The notes under the pieces are model-generated. The model was given only the letters and a program-made list of their open reading frames with translations. It was not told the origin of the DNA and ran no database searches. From NCBI GenBank assembly GCA_002336845.1, contig DDEX01000051.1, positions 1 through 64,000 of the forward strand: 64,000 nt of DNA, given 5' to 3'. The stretch is from Rhodobacteraceae bacterium UBA1943. Lineage in GTDB: Bacteria > Pseudomonadota > Alphaproteobacteria > Rhodobacterales > Rhodobacteraceae. This document shows, one piece after another, positions 36,045 to 44,756 of this stretch (the stretch's first letter is position 1; every line of letters starts with the position of its first letter). The position numbers were made by a program, and so were the translations under genes.

Positions 36045-36847
36045 GCTGCCACCTCTGACCGGCCCATGATTTCCTCTTCCATCCCCCAGATCAGCGACAA
36101 CACTTCGTCGCGGGTGGCGATGAAATCGGGGCGTTTCTTGATCTCGCGCAGATCCGCGTCCACACCCGCATCGGCAAAGGGCAGCCGGTATTCGCGGAAG
36201 ATACGGCCGGGGCGCGGGGCCATCACGATCAGCCGCTCACCCAGAAGCAACGCCTCTTCGACCGAATGGGTGATCAGAACTACGGTCTTGCCGGTTTCCT
36301 TCCACAGCTTCAGCACAAGACCCTGCATCTTTTCCCGCGTCAGCGCATCCAGCGCGCCAAGGGGTTCATCCATCAGGATCAGGTCGGGGTCATTGGCAAG
36401 GCAACGTGCCAGCGCCACGCGCTGCTGCATCCCGCCCGACAATTCATAAACCGGCTTTTCGGCGAAATCGGCAAGCCCGGTCAGCGACAGCAGGCGGTTC
36501 GTCACCTGATCTCGTGCACTGCTGGCCACGCCCTTCATGCGCGGCCCAAAATCCACGTTGCGCCGCACGCTCATCCATTCGAACAGCGCGCCTTGCTGGA
36601 ACACCATGCCGCGATCCGGCCCCGGGCCCTGCACCTGCCGCCCCTCAAGCGTTACCCTGCCTTCGGTTGGGCTCAGAAACCCGGCAAGGACGTTCAGCAG
36701 CGTTGTCTTGCCACAGCCCGAAGGGCCTAGGATCGAAACCAGTTCTCCCTTGGCGATCGACAGCGAGACATTCTTCAGCGCCAGCGTCGGCTGGCGTCCG
36801 GGCGGAGCGAAGGTCATGGAAAGACCCTCGATGTTCAGGCCGGTCAT
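36041..36847 (-). CDS. Taurine/sulfonate-type ABC ATPase
   Basis: The ATP-hydrolysing subunit of the transporter. The start at ATG 36845-36847 (MTGLNIEGLSMTFAPPGRQP, 268 residues) follows AAAGGAAAG; an ATG 21 bp upstream has no such site. Motifs: Walker A GPSGCGKTTLLNVLAGFL, Q-loop, signature LSGGMQQRVALARCL, Walker B LILMDEPLGALDALT and the H-loop ITHSVEEAL. It sits between the substrate-binding protein and permease genes. Confidence 0.94.
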   Translation of the reverse strand: MTGLNIEGLSMTFAPPGRQPTLALKNVSLSIAKGELVSILGPSGCGKTTLLNVLAGFLSPTEGRVTLEGRQVQGPGPDRGMVFQQGALFEWMSVRRNVDFGPRMKGVASSARDQVTNRLLSLTGLADFAEKPVYELSGGMQQRVALARCLANDPDLILMDEPLGALDALTREKMQGLVLKLWKETGKTVVLITHSVEEALLLGERLIVMAPRPGRIFREYRLPFADAGVDADLREIKKRPDFIATRDEVLSLIWGMEEEIMGRSEVAA

Positions 36848-36915
36848 CTTCTTTCCTTTCAACGGCATGGACGGCGCAGGTGACCCACGCCGCCCCTGTC
36901 CGCTTCACGTCACGA

Positions 36916-37905
36916 TCAAAGTTTCGAGGCCGCTTCCAGATAGCTGGCATCGACAACGCCGTCATAGCTGTCCAGCGCGGCGGGAATGTTGCCACTGGTC
37001 ACGAAGAAATCGGCCACGCTTTTCAGATAGGCCTGCAATCCGCCGCCCAGCCATTTGTCCGATAGCTTTTCCTCGACCGTGGGCAGGGCAAAGCCCTTCA
37101 ACTGGTCGGCCGTACCCGCTTCGTCCAGACCGGAATCCTTGGCCAGAACCGGAATGAAGCCTTCGGGCGCGGCGGCATAGGCGGCATTTTCATCGTTCAC
37201 CACCTTGAGGAACTTTGCCACCAGATCGGGGTTTTCGGCGGCAAAGGCGCCTGGGGTCGCGATCACGTCAAAGATCCGGATGCCAAGCTCTTCCTTCTCG
37301 GCGCCAGTCAATAGGACGTTGCCGTATTCCTTGGCACGGGCCAGCGACCCGCCCCAGCCGCAGAACACATCGATATTGCCCTGCGCAATGGCCGCAGCCG
37401 CATCGGGGGGCGTCAGGTCAACCACCTGCAACTGTGCAGCAGTCAGACCGAAATGCTCGATCTGTTTGAGAAAGCCGTAATGCGCGGCGGTGCCCAGCGG
37501 AACGCCCACCTTCTTGCCCACCAGCTCGGTCGCGGCATTGTCCTTGGTGATTTCAAGGTCCTTGCGGGCGACGCAATTGTCATTGTCGGAATAGCTGACG
37601 GCAACGTCGATGGCCTTGAGGTCTTGGCCTGCCGAAGTGGCGGTGACAAAGGGCGGCACGCCCTGGCTGATCAGAAACTGCACATCCCCCGCTGCCGCAG
37701 CGGCAGACATGGCAACGCCGGTGTCAAAGCTGCGCCAGTTGACCTTGACGCCCAGTTCTTTCTCGAAGGTTCCCTCAACCTTTGCACGCTCGAATGGCAA
37801 CGGCCATTCCAGGAAATAGGCAACGGTGATTTCCTTGACCTGCGCCTGAACAAAAGTGGTCGAAGCAAGCAGCGCGGCGGCAGCAAGGCCCGTAAGGCGT
37901 TTCAT
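36916..37905 (-). CDS. Taurine/sulfonate-type ABC substrate-binding protein
   Basis: A periplasmic binding protein with a Sec signal (MKRLTGLAAAALLASTTFVQA). The start at 37903-37905 is chosen because GAGGAAT lies before it; an ATG 12 bp upstream is less well placed. The mature part matches the TauA/SsuA group: EITVAYFLEWPLPFERAKV, SAAAAAGDVQFLISQGVPPF, TELVGKKVGVPLGTAAHYGF, AAAIAQGNIDVFCGWGGSLA. Taurine or another sulfonate is the likely ligand, but nitrogenous ligands bind relatives too. Confidence 0.88.
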   Translation of the reverse strand: MKRLTGLAAAALLASTTFVQAQVKEITVAYFLEWPLPFERAKVEGTFEKELGVKVNWRSFDTGVAMSAAAAAGDVQFLISQGVPPFVTATSAGQDLKAIDVAVSYSDNDNCVARKDLEITKDNAATELVGKKVGVPLGTAAHYGFLKQIEHFGLTAAQLQVVDLTPPDAAAAIAQGNIDVFCGWGGSLARAKEYGNVLLTGAEKEELGIRIFDVIATPGAFAAENPDLVAKFLKVVNDENAAYAAAPEGFIPVLAKDSGLDEAGTADQLKGFALPTVEEKLSDKWLGGGLQAYLKSVADFFVTSGNIPAALDSYDGVVDASYLEAASKL

Positions 37906-38048
37906 GTTATTCCTCATGATGTTGCGGAATTTTCCGATTTACACGACTCGTTTGGTCGTTGATCTGCAATCTGACCCAACCGCGCAGCAGAGGCCATTCC
38001 AAAGCCAGCCGGGGCCGTAGAAAGCACCGACCCGGTTTTTCGCCGAAA

Positions 38049-38063
38049 GAGAAAATTATTCTC
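38049..38063. repeat. Small AT-rich palindrome between cysE and the binding-protein gene
   Basis: GAGAA-AATTA-TTCTC lies just after the serine acetyltransferase stop and 144 bp before the binding-protein start. It could be part of a terminator or a regulator site for the downstream transport genes; nothing distinguishes these. Confidence 0.3.
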
Positions 38064-38069
38064 CACCCC

Positions 38070-39077
38070 TCAGCGCGGGCGGGTGCCGCCTGCCGACTGA
38101 TCGGGCGTCGCTTGCGTCACCGCACTTTCTGGCGGCAGGCTGCGCGTCAGCCAGACCCCACCACCGATGACCGAACCGCGGCCGATGATGATGCGCCCCA
38201 GAATGGTGGCGCCCGCATAGATCACCACATCGTCCTCGATCTGCGGATGGCGGGGCTGACCCTTGACCAGATTGCCCTCGCCGTCATCCTCGAACCGTTT
38301 CGCGCCCAGGGTGACATGCTGGTAAAGCCGCACATTGCGCCCGATCACCGCCGTCTCGCCGATAACCACGCCGGTGCCATGGTCGATGAAAAAGGCCGGG
38401 CCGATACGCGCGCCGGGATTGATATCGATGCCAGTCAGCGAATGGGAATATTCCGCCATGATCCGCGCGATCATCGTCGCACCAAGCCGGTAAAGCTCAT
38501 GTGCAAGGCGATGGCGCAGGATAGCCGCGACACCGGGAAAGCAAAACACCACCTCATCCAGACTTTTGGCCGAAGGATCGCCCGCATAAGCGGCAGCAAT
38601 GTCGGTGTCGTGCAGGTCGCGAACCCGGATCAGGCGTGACAGGAACTGACCGGCAGCATCCTCGGCATAAAGGTGGCAGGCGGCAGGATCTGCATCATCG
38701 GCCAGCAAAAGCTCCAGCTCGATCTGGTGGGCCAGCCGCAAGCGGACCGAGGCCAGAGTGCGCGCCACATGGCCGTCGGTCTGGTCGGCCGTCAGTCCGA
38801 CAGGGCCAAAGTGTCTGGGATAAAGCGCGCCGATCAGGTCGTTCAGCACCTCGATGATCGTCGCCTTTGACGGCAGATGCGGCGTCGGGCGGCCATGATA
38901 GCGCCGCTGCTGGGAAACCGTACGGATCAGCCGCAGGCGTTCGGTGATCGCCCCGATGTCCATCGGCGCACGCGGCTCGGATGCAACGCCGTCCTGCACT
39001 CCATCCACGATGGGCACGTCCCTTGCCAGAGTTCTGCTCTCTCCTTGACGGCTAGCGCAAAGCATCGGGCCTGCCAA
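38070..39077 (-). CDS. Serine O-acetyltransferase, EpsC type
   Basis: Makes O-acetyl-L-serine, the acceptor for sulfide in cysteine synthesis. The C-terminal left-handed beta-helix is clear (IDINPGARIGPAFFIDHGTG, VVIGETAVIGRNVRLYQHVT, EDDVVIYAGATILGRIIIGR, GSVIGGGVWLTRS), with the catalytic His in FIDHGTG. The N-terminal part (about 40-180) is helical, as in the longer EpsC/SrpH forms; total 335 residues. The start is uncertain: the annotated ATG overlaps the upstream gene by 26 bp, while a GTG at 39015-39017 after AAGGGAC would give 315 residues. It supplies the cysteine branch of this sulfur locus. Confidence 0.9.
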   Translation of the reverse strand: MAGPMLCASRQGESRTLARDVPIVDGVQDGVASEPRAPMDIGAITERLRLIRTVSQQRRYHGRPTPHLPSKATIIEVLNDLIGALYPRHFGPVGLTADQTDGHVARTLASVRLRLAHQIELELLLADDADPAACHLYAEDAAGQFLSRLIRVRDLHDTDIAAAYAGDPSAKSLDEVVFCFPGVAAILRHRLAHELYRLGATMIARIMAEYSHSLTGIDINPGARIGPAFFIDHGTGVVIGETAVIGRNVRLYQHVTLGAKRFEDDGEGNLVKGQPRHPQIEDDVVIYAGATILGRIIIGRGSVIGGGVWLTRSLPPESAVTQATPDQSAGGTRPR

Positions 39078-39822
39078 TGGAAGGAACTTTCGTTCTTTGT
39101 TCCCTTTGGAGAAGTTTGTTTTCCGGCTTTACGGATGCAAAGGCGCGCTCCCACACCGACGATATATCGGGGCATGCCAGAGCGGCCCCACTTTCCTTTA
39201 TACGGGCCAAAAGGCAGGTCGCTGACGCATCATCCAGAACCGAAACGACGGCAGGGTCCGCCAGCAGCCAATCGGCATGATCGCGCAGACGTGGCAAGCC
39301 AGCCCCCAGCCCGGCCAGAAAACCACGGTCGATGACGCGCAACCGCCACACAAGCGGGACGAGGCAAATGTCCAGGTTTGTCAGCGGCGAAGGCCGACCC
39401 GACCGCACCGGCTCAAGCGCATCCTCGATACCGCGCAGGATTTCGCGCAAGCGATAGATGGCCAGATCCAGGTCGCGCGGGTCTCGGGCCGCCAGAACGG
39501 CGCTCAGGTTGTCATGCGCCACCAGTATCTTGCCAATCACCTCCCGGTGCCGCGCTCGGGCCACCGGATCGGCAGGATGCAGGGGCAAATCAGGAAACAG
39601 ATCCTCGATCAGCTCCAGCATCGCCAGACCGTCATGCAGGACCAAAGCCGCTTGACCTGCCGCCCGATAGGTCAGGCGGCTTTTGCCGGATGCGCCGGTA
39701 TTCATTCGCAGGCCTGTGACCTCGGGCGCAGCGCCCCTCAGCAACAGGGCCAACTGCACCCGCTGCGCTATGGCACAGTCCGGCGATGCCGCCAGGTGAA
39801 AGGCGGGCGATGATTTCGGCAT
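39052..39822 (-). CDS. Glutathione S-transferase-like protein
   Basis: A 256-residue protein with a degenerate thioredoxin-like N-terminal domain (FHLAASPDCAIAQRVQLALL, with C16 where many such proteins have the active residue; AALVLHDGLAMLELIEDLFP) and an all-helical C-terminal domain (REVIGKILVAHDNLSAVLAA, LTNLDICLVPLVWRL). This is the GST layout, but similarity is weak. In a sulfur locus it may handle glutathione-linked thiols. Confidence 0.6.
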   Translation of the reverse strand: MPKSSPAFHLAASPDCAIAQRVQLALLLRGAAPEVTGLRMNTGASGKSRLTYRAAGQAALVLHDGLAMLELIEDLFPDLPLHPADPVARARHREVIGKILVAHDNLSAVLAARDPRDLDLAIYRLREILRGIEDALEPVRSGRPSPLTNLDICLVPLVWRLRVIDRGFLAGLGAGLPRLRDHADWLLADPAVVSVLDDASATCLLARIKESGAALACPDISSVWERAFASVKPENKLLQREQRTKVPSIGRPDALR

Positions 39823-39878
39823 GACAGAACCTTTCCGGGACCGGACAGAGCCGACCCCGATCTGAAGGAAGCCTGAGG

Positions 39879-40247
39879 CTATGGCTGGCCATTTGTCCCG
39901 GATGCAGCGGCGGACCGAACCAGAAGCCCGTCTTGCCCCGTCAGGGCCCCGAATCCGCCCTCGACATCGGCAACGCCGGCCTGCCCCGCCGCGACGAGTT
40001 GCTCAACCAGCGGACCTGTGCCTGCGACCGATCCACAGAACAGGATCACAGGCTGATCGTACCGGCGGCCAGACAGCCGGCGGGTCACGAAATCCACCAC
40101 ATCGGATTTCGCGACAATGATCGCCCCCTGCACCTCGCCGTTCTTCTGGCGGCCTTGCTCGGATCGAACATCAATCAGGATCGCACCGTCTTTCCAGGCA
40201 TTCAGGGCGCTTGGACCGTCGATCCGGGTTGCAGTCAGTCGGGTCAT
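39879..40247 (-). CDS. Rhodanese-like sulfurtransferase
   Basis: A single-domain rhodanese of 122 residues (start at ATG 40245-40247, preceded by GGAGAG). It shows AWKDGAILIDVRSEQGRQKN, VQGAIIVAKSDVV and the active-site loop VILFCGSVAGTG with the catalytic Cys, then a C-terminal glycine-rich ADVEGGFGAL. Such proteins carry persulfide sulfur. It stands between the LLM monooxygenase (20 bp) and the GST-like gene. Confidence 0.85.
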   Translation of the reverse strand: MTRLTATRIDGPSALNAWKDGAILIDVRSEQGRQKNGEVQGAIIVAKSDVVDFVTRRLSGRRYDQPVILFCGSVAGTGPLVEQLVAAGQAGVADVEGGFGALTGQDGLLVRSAAASGTNGQP

Positions 40248-40266
40248 GTCTTGTCTCTCCATAGGG

Positions 40267-41286
40267 TCAAGAGCCCGTGCGCTTCAGCGGCGCGGGACGT
40301 ATCAGGGGAAGGATGCAGGCGAAATCGCGGACGATCTGCACATAGTCGTCGTGCGGAAACTCGTAGGGCAGTTCCAGACGGAACTCTGATACGCGCCGCG
40401 CGATCGGATCGCGCGTCAGGGTGTCCAGAATTTCGTCCAGAGTGCCGATGATATCGGGGGCAAACAGGGTGCGCTGGGCACCCTGCGGGCCAAGGGTGCG
40501 GTCGTGGCGGCTGGCAACATAGGCCTGATAGCGTTGGCGTTGCGCAGGGCTGGCGCTGTCCAGGGGCAGGATCACGCGGCCAAGGCCGATGCGGGCTTTG
40601 CCCGCACCCTGCCAGTTTTCCAGAAAACGACTGACCAGCCCCGATTGTGCCGTCAGGAAATCATCAGTCGCCTCACCCGTGACAATGTTGCCTGTCAGCA
40701 GATGCCAGCCATTCCGGCCCGCCCATTCCGCAGATTTCAGCGAGCCACCGCCATACCACAGTCTCTCGGTCAGACCCCGGGCGAAGGGGTGCAGCCGCGG
40801 CATCTGCGCGCCCGCCGCATTGCCGGCAAGCGGCTGATCGGACAAAGGCTCTGACCGCAACGCCCGGGCAAGCCGCCCGGCCCGGCCATGACCAAAGTCG
40901 ATAAGCGAGGGGTGCCCGTCATACAGCAGATCGCCCAGCAGATCGCCGTGTTGCGGTGGGTTGGCGGAAACGCCCACATTAAGCCGCCCCTTTGACAGCA
41001 CATCGACCATGGCAAGATCTTCTGCCAGCCGGAACGGGTTCTCATACCCCAAAGGGATAACCGCAGTGCCAAGTCCGATGGTCTTGGTCCGCTGTGTCGC
41101 CGCCGCCAGAAAGGTTGCGGCAGAGGAAATGCCGCGCTCCAGATGCCGCTGACGAACCCAGGCACTGTCATAACCCAGACGCTCGGCCTCGACGATCAGC
41201 TCCAGCGTCTGCTCAAGGCCGGTCAGGGGATCGTCCTCGGCAAAATTGCCGGGCACAAGAAAACCAATATGCGAGAACATCGTCAT
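40267..41286 (-). CDS. LLM-class flavin-dependent monooxygenase
   Basis: A 339-residue bacterial-luciferase-like TIM-barrel enzyme that uses reduced FMN and O2. Visible: FSHIGFLVPGNF, LELIVEAERLGYDSAWVRQ, FLAAATQRTKTIGLGTAVIP, PFRLAEDLAMVDVLSKGRLN and GVSANPPQHGD. It lies directly after the amino-acid ABC binding-protein gene (63 bp with a hairpin). The substrate is unknown; in this context an S- or N-alkyl compound is plausible. The FMN reductase at 48887 could supply FMNH2. Confidence 0.85.
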   Translation of the reverse strand: MTMFSHIGFLVPGNFAEDDPLTGLEQTLELIVEAERLGYDSAWVRQRHLERGISSAATFLAAATQRTKTIGLGTAVIPLGYENPFRLAEDLAMVDVLSKGRLNVGVSANPPQHGDLLGDLLYDGHPSLIDFGHGRAGRLARALRSEPLSDQPLAGNAAGAQMPRLHPFARGLTERLWYGGGSLKSAEWAGRNGWHLLTGNIVTGEATDDFLTAQSGLVSRFLENWQGAGKARIGLGRVILPLDSASPAQRQRYQAYVASRHDRTLGPQGAQRTLFAPDIIGTLDEILDTLTRDPIARRVSEFRLELPYEFPHDDYVQIVRDFACILPLIRPAPLKRTGS

Positions 41287-41307
41287 CTTCCGGGTCCGGA
41301 TAAGGGA

Positions 41308-41339
41308 TCCGGCGGCGCCAAGGGGATGCCGCCGCCGGA
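41308..41339 (-). terminator. Hairpin after the binding-protein gene
   Basis: A perfect 10-bp inverted repeat (TCCGGCGGCG / CGCCGCCGGA) with a 12-nt loop begins 11 bp after the stop of the binding-protein gene. No T-run follows. It probably stabilises the 3' end of the binding-protein message or reduces read-through. Confidence 0.55.
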
Positions 41340-41349
41340 GACGTCGGGC

Positions 41350-42273
41350 TTACGACTTTGGCAGGCCCGGCGGGTTGGTTTTCGCCTCGGTTACAGCTTC
41401 GGATTCAATGCCCCAGCGGGCCAGAACCTTGCCATAGGTGCCCGATTTGATCTGGGCGTTCAGCGCAGTGGTGATGGCGGCATCAAGGCCCGATCCCTTC
41501 TTGGTGGTCACGGCAATCTCAGCGGTCAGCGGATAGCCACCGGAGAACTGGCCCAGAAGCTTGCGGTCGCCCTTGAGCGAGTTCTTGTAGGCCTCGGCCG
41601 CGTTGGGGCCGAAATAGGCATCGGCCCGGCCTGAGAAGAGGGCGAGGTCGCGCGCCGCCTCATCATCGAAATAGACCAGCTCGGTCGGGGCAAGACCCGC
41701 CTTCTTGTTCTCCTCGATCCAGTTCAGCAGGATCTGTTCCTGATTGGTGCCCGATCCGACGATGACCTTCAGGCCCGCAATGTCCTTGGCAGATTCAATC
41801 TTTTCCAACTTGCTGTCCTTCGGCGCGTAAAAGCCCAGAAGGTCTTGGCGATAGGTGGAAAAGTCGAACTTCTCCTTGCGTTCCTCGGTCACGGTCACAT
41901 TGGAGATTACGGCGTCATATTTGCCCGAGGTCACGCCCAGTGGCCAATCGGCCCAGGCGACGGGCACCAGTTCCAGCTCCAGCCCAAGGCTGTCTGCGAC
42001 CAGTTGGGCCACATCGGGTTCGGCCCCCACGGCGGTGGCATTATCGGTGGCATAGACGCCGAACGGCAGTTGCCAGGGATTGGTCGCCACGGTCAGCTTG
42101 CCTGCGGTGACAAAGGGGAAATCCTTGGGGATCAGGTCGATCGCCTCTTGCACCTTTTCGGCACGGATACGGCCGGGCTGTTCAGGCGACAGGTCGGGCT
42201 CCAGCGCCAGTGCAGGCAGGGCAATTAGGCTGGCCGCAAGGCCAAGAATCAGGGATCGCAGCGGTTTGGTCAT
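41350..42273 (-). CDS. Amino-acid-type ABC substrate-binding protein
   Basis: A 307-residue type II binding protein with signal peptide MTKPLRSLILGLAASLIALPALA. Family pattern: GKLTVATNPWQLPFGVYATD, ADSLGLELELVPVAWADWPL, GKYDAVISNVTVTEERKEKF, LAGLKVIVGSGTNQEQILLN, GRADAYFGPNAAEAY and IAVTTKKGSGLDAAITTALN. Related proteins bind cystine, S-substituted cysteines or other polar amino acids. It is the partner of the fused permease-ATPase encoded 100 bp upstream. Confidence 0.9.
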   Translation of the reverse strand: MTKPLRSLILGLAASLIALPALALEPDLSPEQPGRIRAEKVQEAIDLIPKDFPFVTAGKLTVATNPWQLPFGVYATDNATAVGAEPDVAQLVADSLGLELELVPVAWADWPLGVTSGKYDAVISNVTVTEERKEKFDFSTYRQDLLGFYAPKDSKLEKIESAKDIAGLKVIVGSGTNQEQILLNWIEENKKAGLAPTELVYFDDEAARDLALFSGRADAYFGPNAAEAYKNSLKGDRKLLGQFSGGYPLTAEIAVTTKKGSGLDAAITTALNAQIKSGTYGKVLARWGIESEAVTEAKTNPPGLPKS

Positions 42274-42372
42274 GGCGTTTCCTTTTTGGTTTCAGGGTGG
42301 CCGCCCCCGGTCCGGTCGCGCGGGAGCGGCGCGCCGGTGGCTTTGGGGCGGTTTTCGTGGGGAACGTCGGGG

Positions 42373-44151
42373 TTACAGCACCTTGGCCAGAAACTCCGCC
42401 GTTCGGGGGTGGTCGGGGCGGGCGAACACCTTTTCGGGGGTGCCAACCTCCAGAATGCGGCCCTGTTCCATGAAGACGATGGTATCGGCGACTTCGCGGG
42501 CAAAGCCGATTTCGTGGGTGACGATGATCAGGGTCGTGCCCGAGCGGGCCAGTTCCTTGATCACGTCCAGAACCTCATTCACCAGTTCGGGGTCCAGGGC
42601 CGAGGTCGGCTCATCGAACAACAGAACCTTGGGCTTCAGCGCCAGTGTTCGGGCAATCGCCACCCGTTGCTGCTGGCCGCCCGAAAGCTGGCGGGGATAG
42701 GCATCGGCCTTGTCGGCCAGACCCACACGGGCCAGAAGGCCCCGCGCCAGATCTTCGGCCTCGGGCCGGGTCAGGCCCCGCACGGCACGGGGCGCCTCGA
42801 TCAGGTTTTCCAGAACCGTCAGGTGGGGAAACAGGTTGAAGTTCTGGAACACCATGCCAACCTCGGTCCGGCGGCGGCGGATGTCGGCCTCTTTCAACTC
42901 ATACAGCGTCTGTCCGTGCTGGCGGTAGCCGACCAGTTCGCCGTCGATGGCGATGAAGCCTTCGTCCACCCGCTCCAGATGATTGATGGTGCGCAGCAGG
43001 GTCGATTTCCCCGACCCCGACTGCCCAAGGATTGCCGTCACGCTGCCCGACGGAAGGGTCAGCGACACATTATTCAGCACCCGCAGCGGGCCGAAGCTCT
43101 TGGTGACATTCTGGATCAGAACCTCACCCCCACGCGGCAGGCTTTCGGCCCAACTGCCCGAAGGCACCACAGTATCGCGGCGGGTCCGGGCCACCTGTTC
43201 GGCAGGGCGCACCAGCCCAAGCCGGGCCGCGGCAAGGCGGAACAGATCGGGTGGCGGGTTGCGCAGGGCGCCACGTGCATAGTGGCGTTCGATGTAATAC
43301 TGGATCACTGAAAGGACGGACAGGATGACCACATACCAGACGGTGGCCACCATCAGCAGGGGAATAACCTCCAGATTCCGGCGATAGATGATCTGGATGG
43401 TGTAGAACAGTTCGGGCAGCGCAAGGATGTAAACCATCGAGGTGCCCTTGGCCAAACCGATGATTTCATTGAACGCCGTAGGCAGGATCGCCCGCATCGC
43501 CTGTGGCAGCACGATACGTCGCGCCTCTCGCCCCTTGGGCAGGCCAAGGGCCGCCGCTGCCTCGTGCTGCCCCTGATCGACCGACAGGATGCCGCCGCGG
43601 ATCATCTCGGCCGAAAAGGCGCCCATGTTCAGCGTCAGGCCAAGGACGGCGGCAAGAAAAGGCGTGATCGACTGGGTGGTGGGCAAGGACAGGAAGGTAA
43701 TGTCCGTAAAGGGCACGCCGATGACGATATGTTCGTACAGATAGCCAAGGTTGTTGATCAGCAGCAGCAGCACGACCAGGGGGATCGACCGGAAGAGCCA
43801 GATGAACCCCCAGCTGAGCGCTACCAGCAAGGGCGAGGCAGACACCCGCGCCAGTGCCAGCACCGTGCCCAGCGCAAAACCGAACACCGCACCAAGGGCT
43901 GTCAGCAGCAGGGTCTGGCCAAGGCCGGTCAAAACCGCAGGGTCAAAGAACCAGCGGGCGAAAACATCCCAGCCCCAGCGCGGGTTGGTGAAAACCGAAT
44001 GCAGCAGCGCGGCCAGAACCACCACCGCAACCACCGTTCCGACCGTGCGGCCATGGTGGCGCGCGGGAACGATGCGGTGGCGGCTGTAATCTTGCACGCT
44101 GGCCTGCGGCGGGGCGGCACGACCGGGGTTGATATCGGCGGTCAGGCTCAT
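42373..44151 (-). CDS. Amino-acid ABC transporter: permease fused to ATPase
   Basis: A single 592-residue chain combines the two cytoplasmic-membrane parts of a polar-amino-acid ABC importer. Residues about 35-300 are a His/Glu-type permease (GLGQTLLLTALGAVFGFALG, LFRSIPLVVLLLLINNLGYL, AFSAEMIRGGILSVDQGQHE, AAALGLPKGREARRIVLPQA). After a linker (about 300-345) comes a full ATPase: Walker A ILGQSGSGKSTLLRTINHLE, signature LSGGQQQRVAIARTLALKP, Walker B VLLFDEPTSALDPELV. The open frame is continuous, so this is a true fusion of what are normally two genes, like yxeN and yxeO. It overlaps the GNAT gene by 4 bp. Confidence 0.93.
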   Translation of the reverse strand: MSLTADINPGRAAPPQASVQDYSRHRIVPARHHGRTVGTVVAVVVLAALLHSVFTNPRWGWDVFARWFFDPAVLTGLGQTLLLTALGAVFGFALGTVLALARVSASPLLVALSWGFIWLFRSIPLVVLLLLINNLGYLYEHIVIGVPFTDITFLSLPTTQSITPFLAAVLGLTLNMGAFSAEMIRGGILSVDQGQHEAAAALGLPKGREARRIVLPQAMRAILPTAFNEIIGLAKGTSMVYILALPELFYTIQIIYRRNLEVIPLLMVATVWYVVILSVLSVIQYYIERHYARGALRNPPPDLFRLAAARLGLVRPAEQVARTRRDTVVPSGSWAESLPRGGEVLIQNVTKSFGPLRVLNNVSLTLPSGSVTAILGQSGSGKSTLLRTINHLERVDEGFIAIDGELVGYRQHGQTLYELKEADIRRRRTEVGMVFQNFNLFPHLTVLENLIEAPRAVRGLTRPEAEDLARGLLARVGLADKADAYPRQLSGGQQQRVAIARTLALKPKVLLFDEPTSALDPELVNEVLDVIKELARSGTTLIIVTHEIGFAREVADTIVFMEQGRILEVGTPEKVFARPDHPRTAEFLAKVL

Positions 44152-44756
44152 GACAACGCACCCCCGTACTGCACCTGGCTAAGGCCGTCGATGCGCTTTG
44201 GCGCGGCATGGGCCAGCTCGGGCGGATACTCGCCCGGCACCTTCAGGGGGCTGGTGCCGGGCTTTCCCGCCTCGGCCCCGATGTGCTTTTCAAATGGCAG
44301 CGTCAGATAAAGCTCGGGGTCAAGACGGGGGTCGAACAGCGGGCGATAGCCAAGGCCCAGATAAAGGCCCACCGCCTCGGGCTGTCGGAAGCCGGTAGTC
44401 AGATAGACGCGGGTATAGCCCTGATCTGCGGCCTTTTCCTCCAGCGCCAGCACGACCTTGCGGGCCAGACCCTGACGGCGCAGGGCGGCGTGGGTCCAGA
44501 TGCGCTTGAATTCCGCAGTCTTGTCGTCATAGCGCATGAAGGCCCCGCCGCCGATGGTTTCGCCGTCGCGCTGCAACAGGATGAAATTGCCATCGGGGGC
44601 CGCAAAGGTTTCGGGTGGATAGCGGAACACCTCGGCCCGCGCGCCTTCGGCGCTGAAGCGGGTGCCATATCGGCTGTCATACTCGCGGATCAGATCCTCG
44701 ACCAGCGGCTGCGCCTCGGGGGCAAGGGGATGGCTTTCGACAATCTGGTCGGTCAT
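44148..44756 (-). CDS. GNAT-family N-acetyltransferase
   Basis: A 202-residue acetyl-CoA-dependent acetyltransferase. The start at ATG 44754-44756 (MTDQIVESHPLAPEAQPLVE) overlaps the M20 stop (ATGA). The acetyl-CoA pocket is the RRQGLARKVVLALEEKAADQ segment; IWTHAALRRQGLA precedes it, and GFRQPEAVGLYLGLGYRPL closes the fold. In Bacillus yxe/ytm operons the equivalent enzyme N-acetylates S-substituted cysteine before oxidation; its position between transporter and M20 deacylase here fits that role. Confidence 0.88.
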   Translation of the reverse strand: MTDQIVESHPLAPEAQPLVEDLIREYDSRYGTRFSAEGARAEVFRYPPETFAAPDGNFILLQRDGETIGGGAFMRYDDKTAEFKRIWTHAALRRQGLARKVVLALEEKAADQGYTRVYLTTGFRQPEAVGLYLGLGYRPLFDPRLDPELYLTLPFEKHIGAEAGKPGTSPLKVPGEYPPELAHAAPKRIDGLSQVQYGGALS

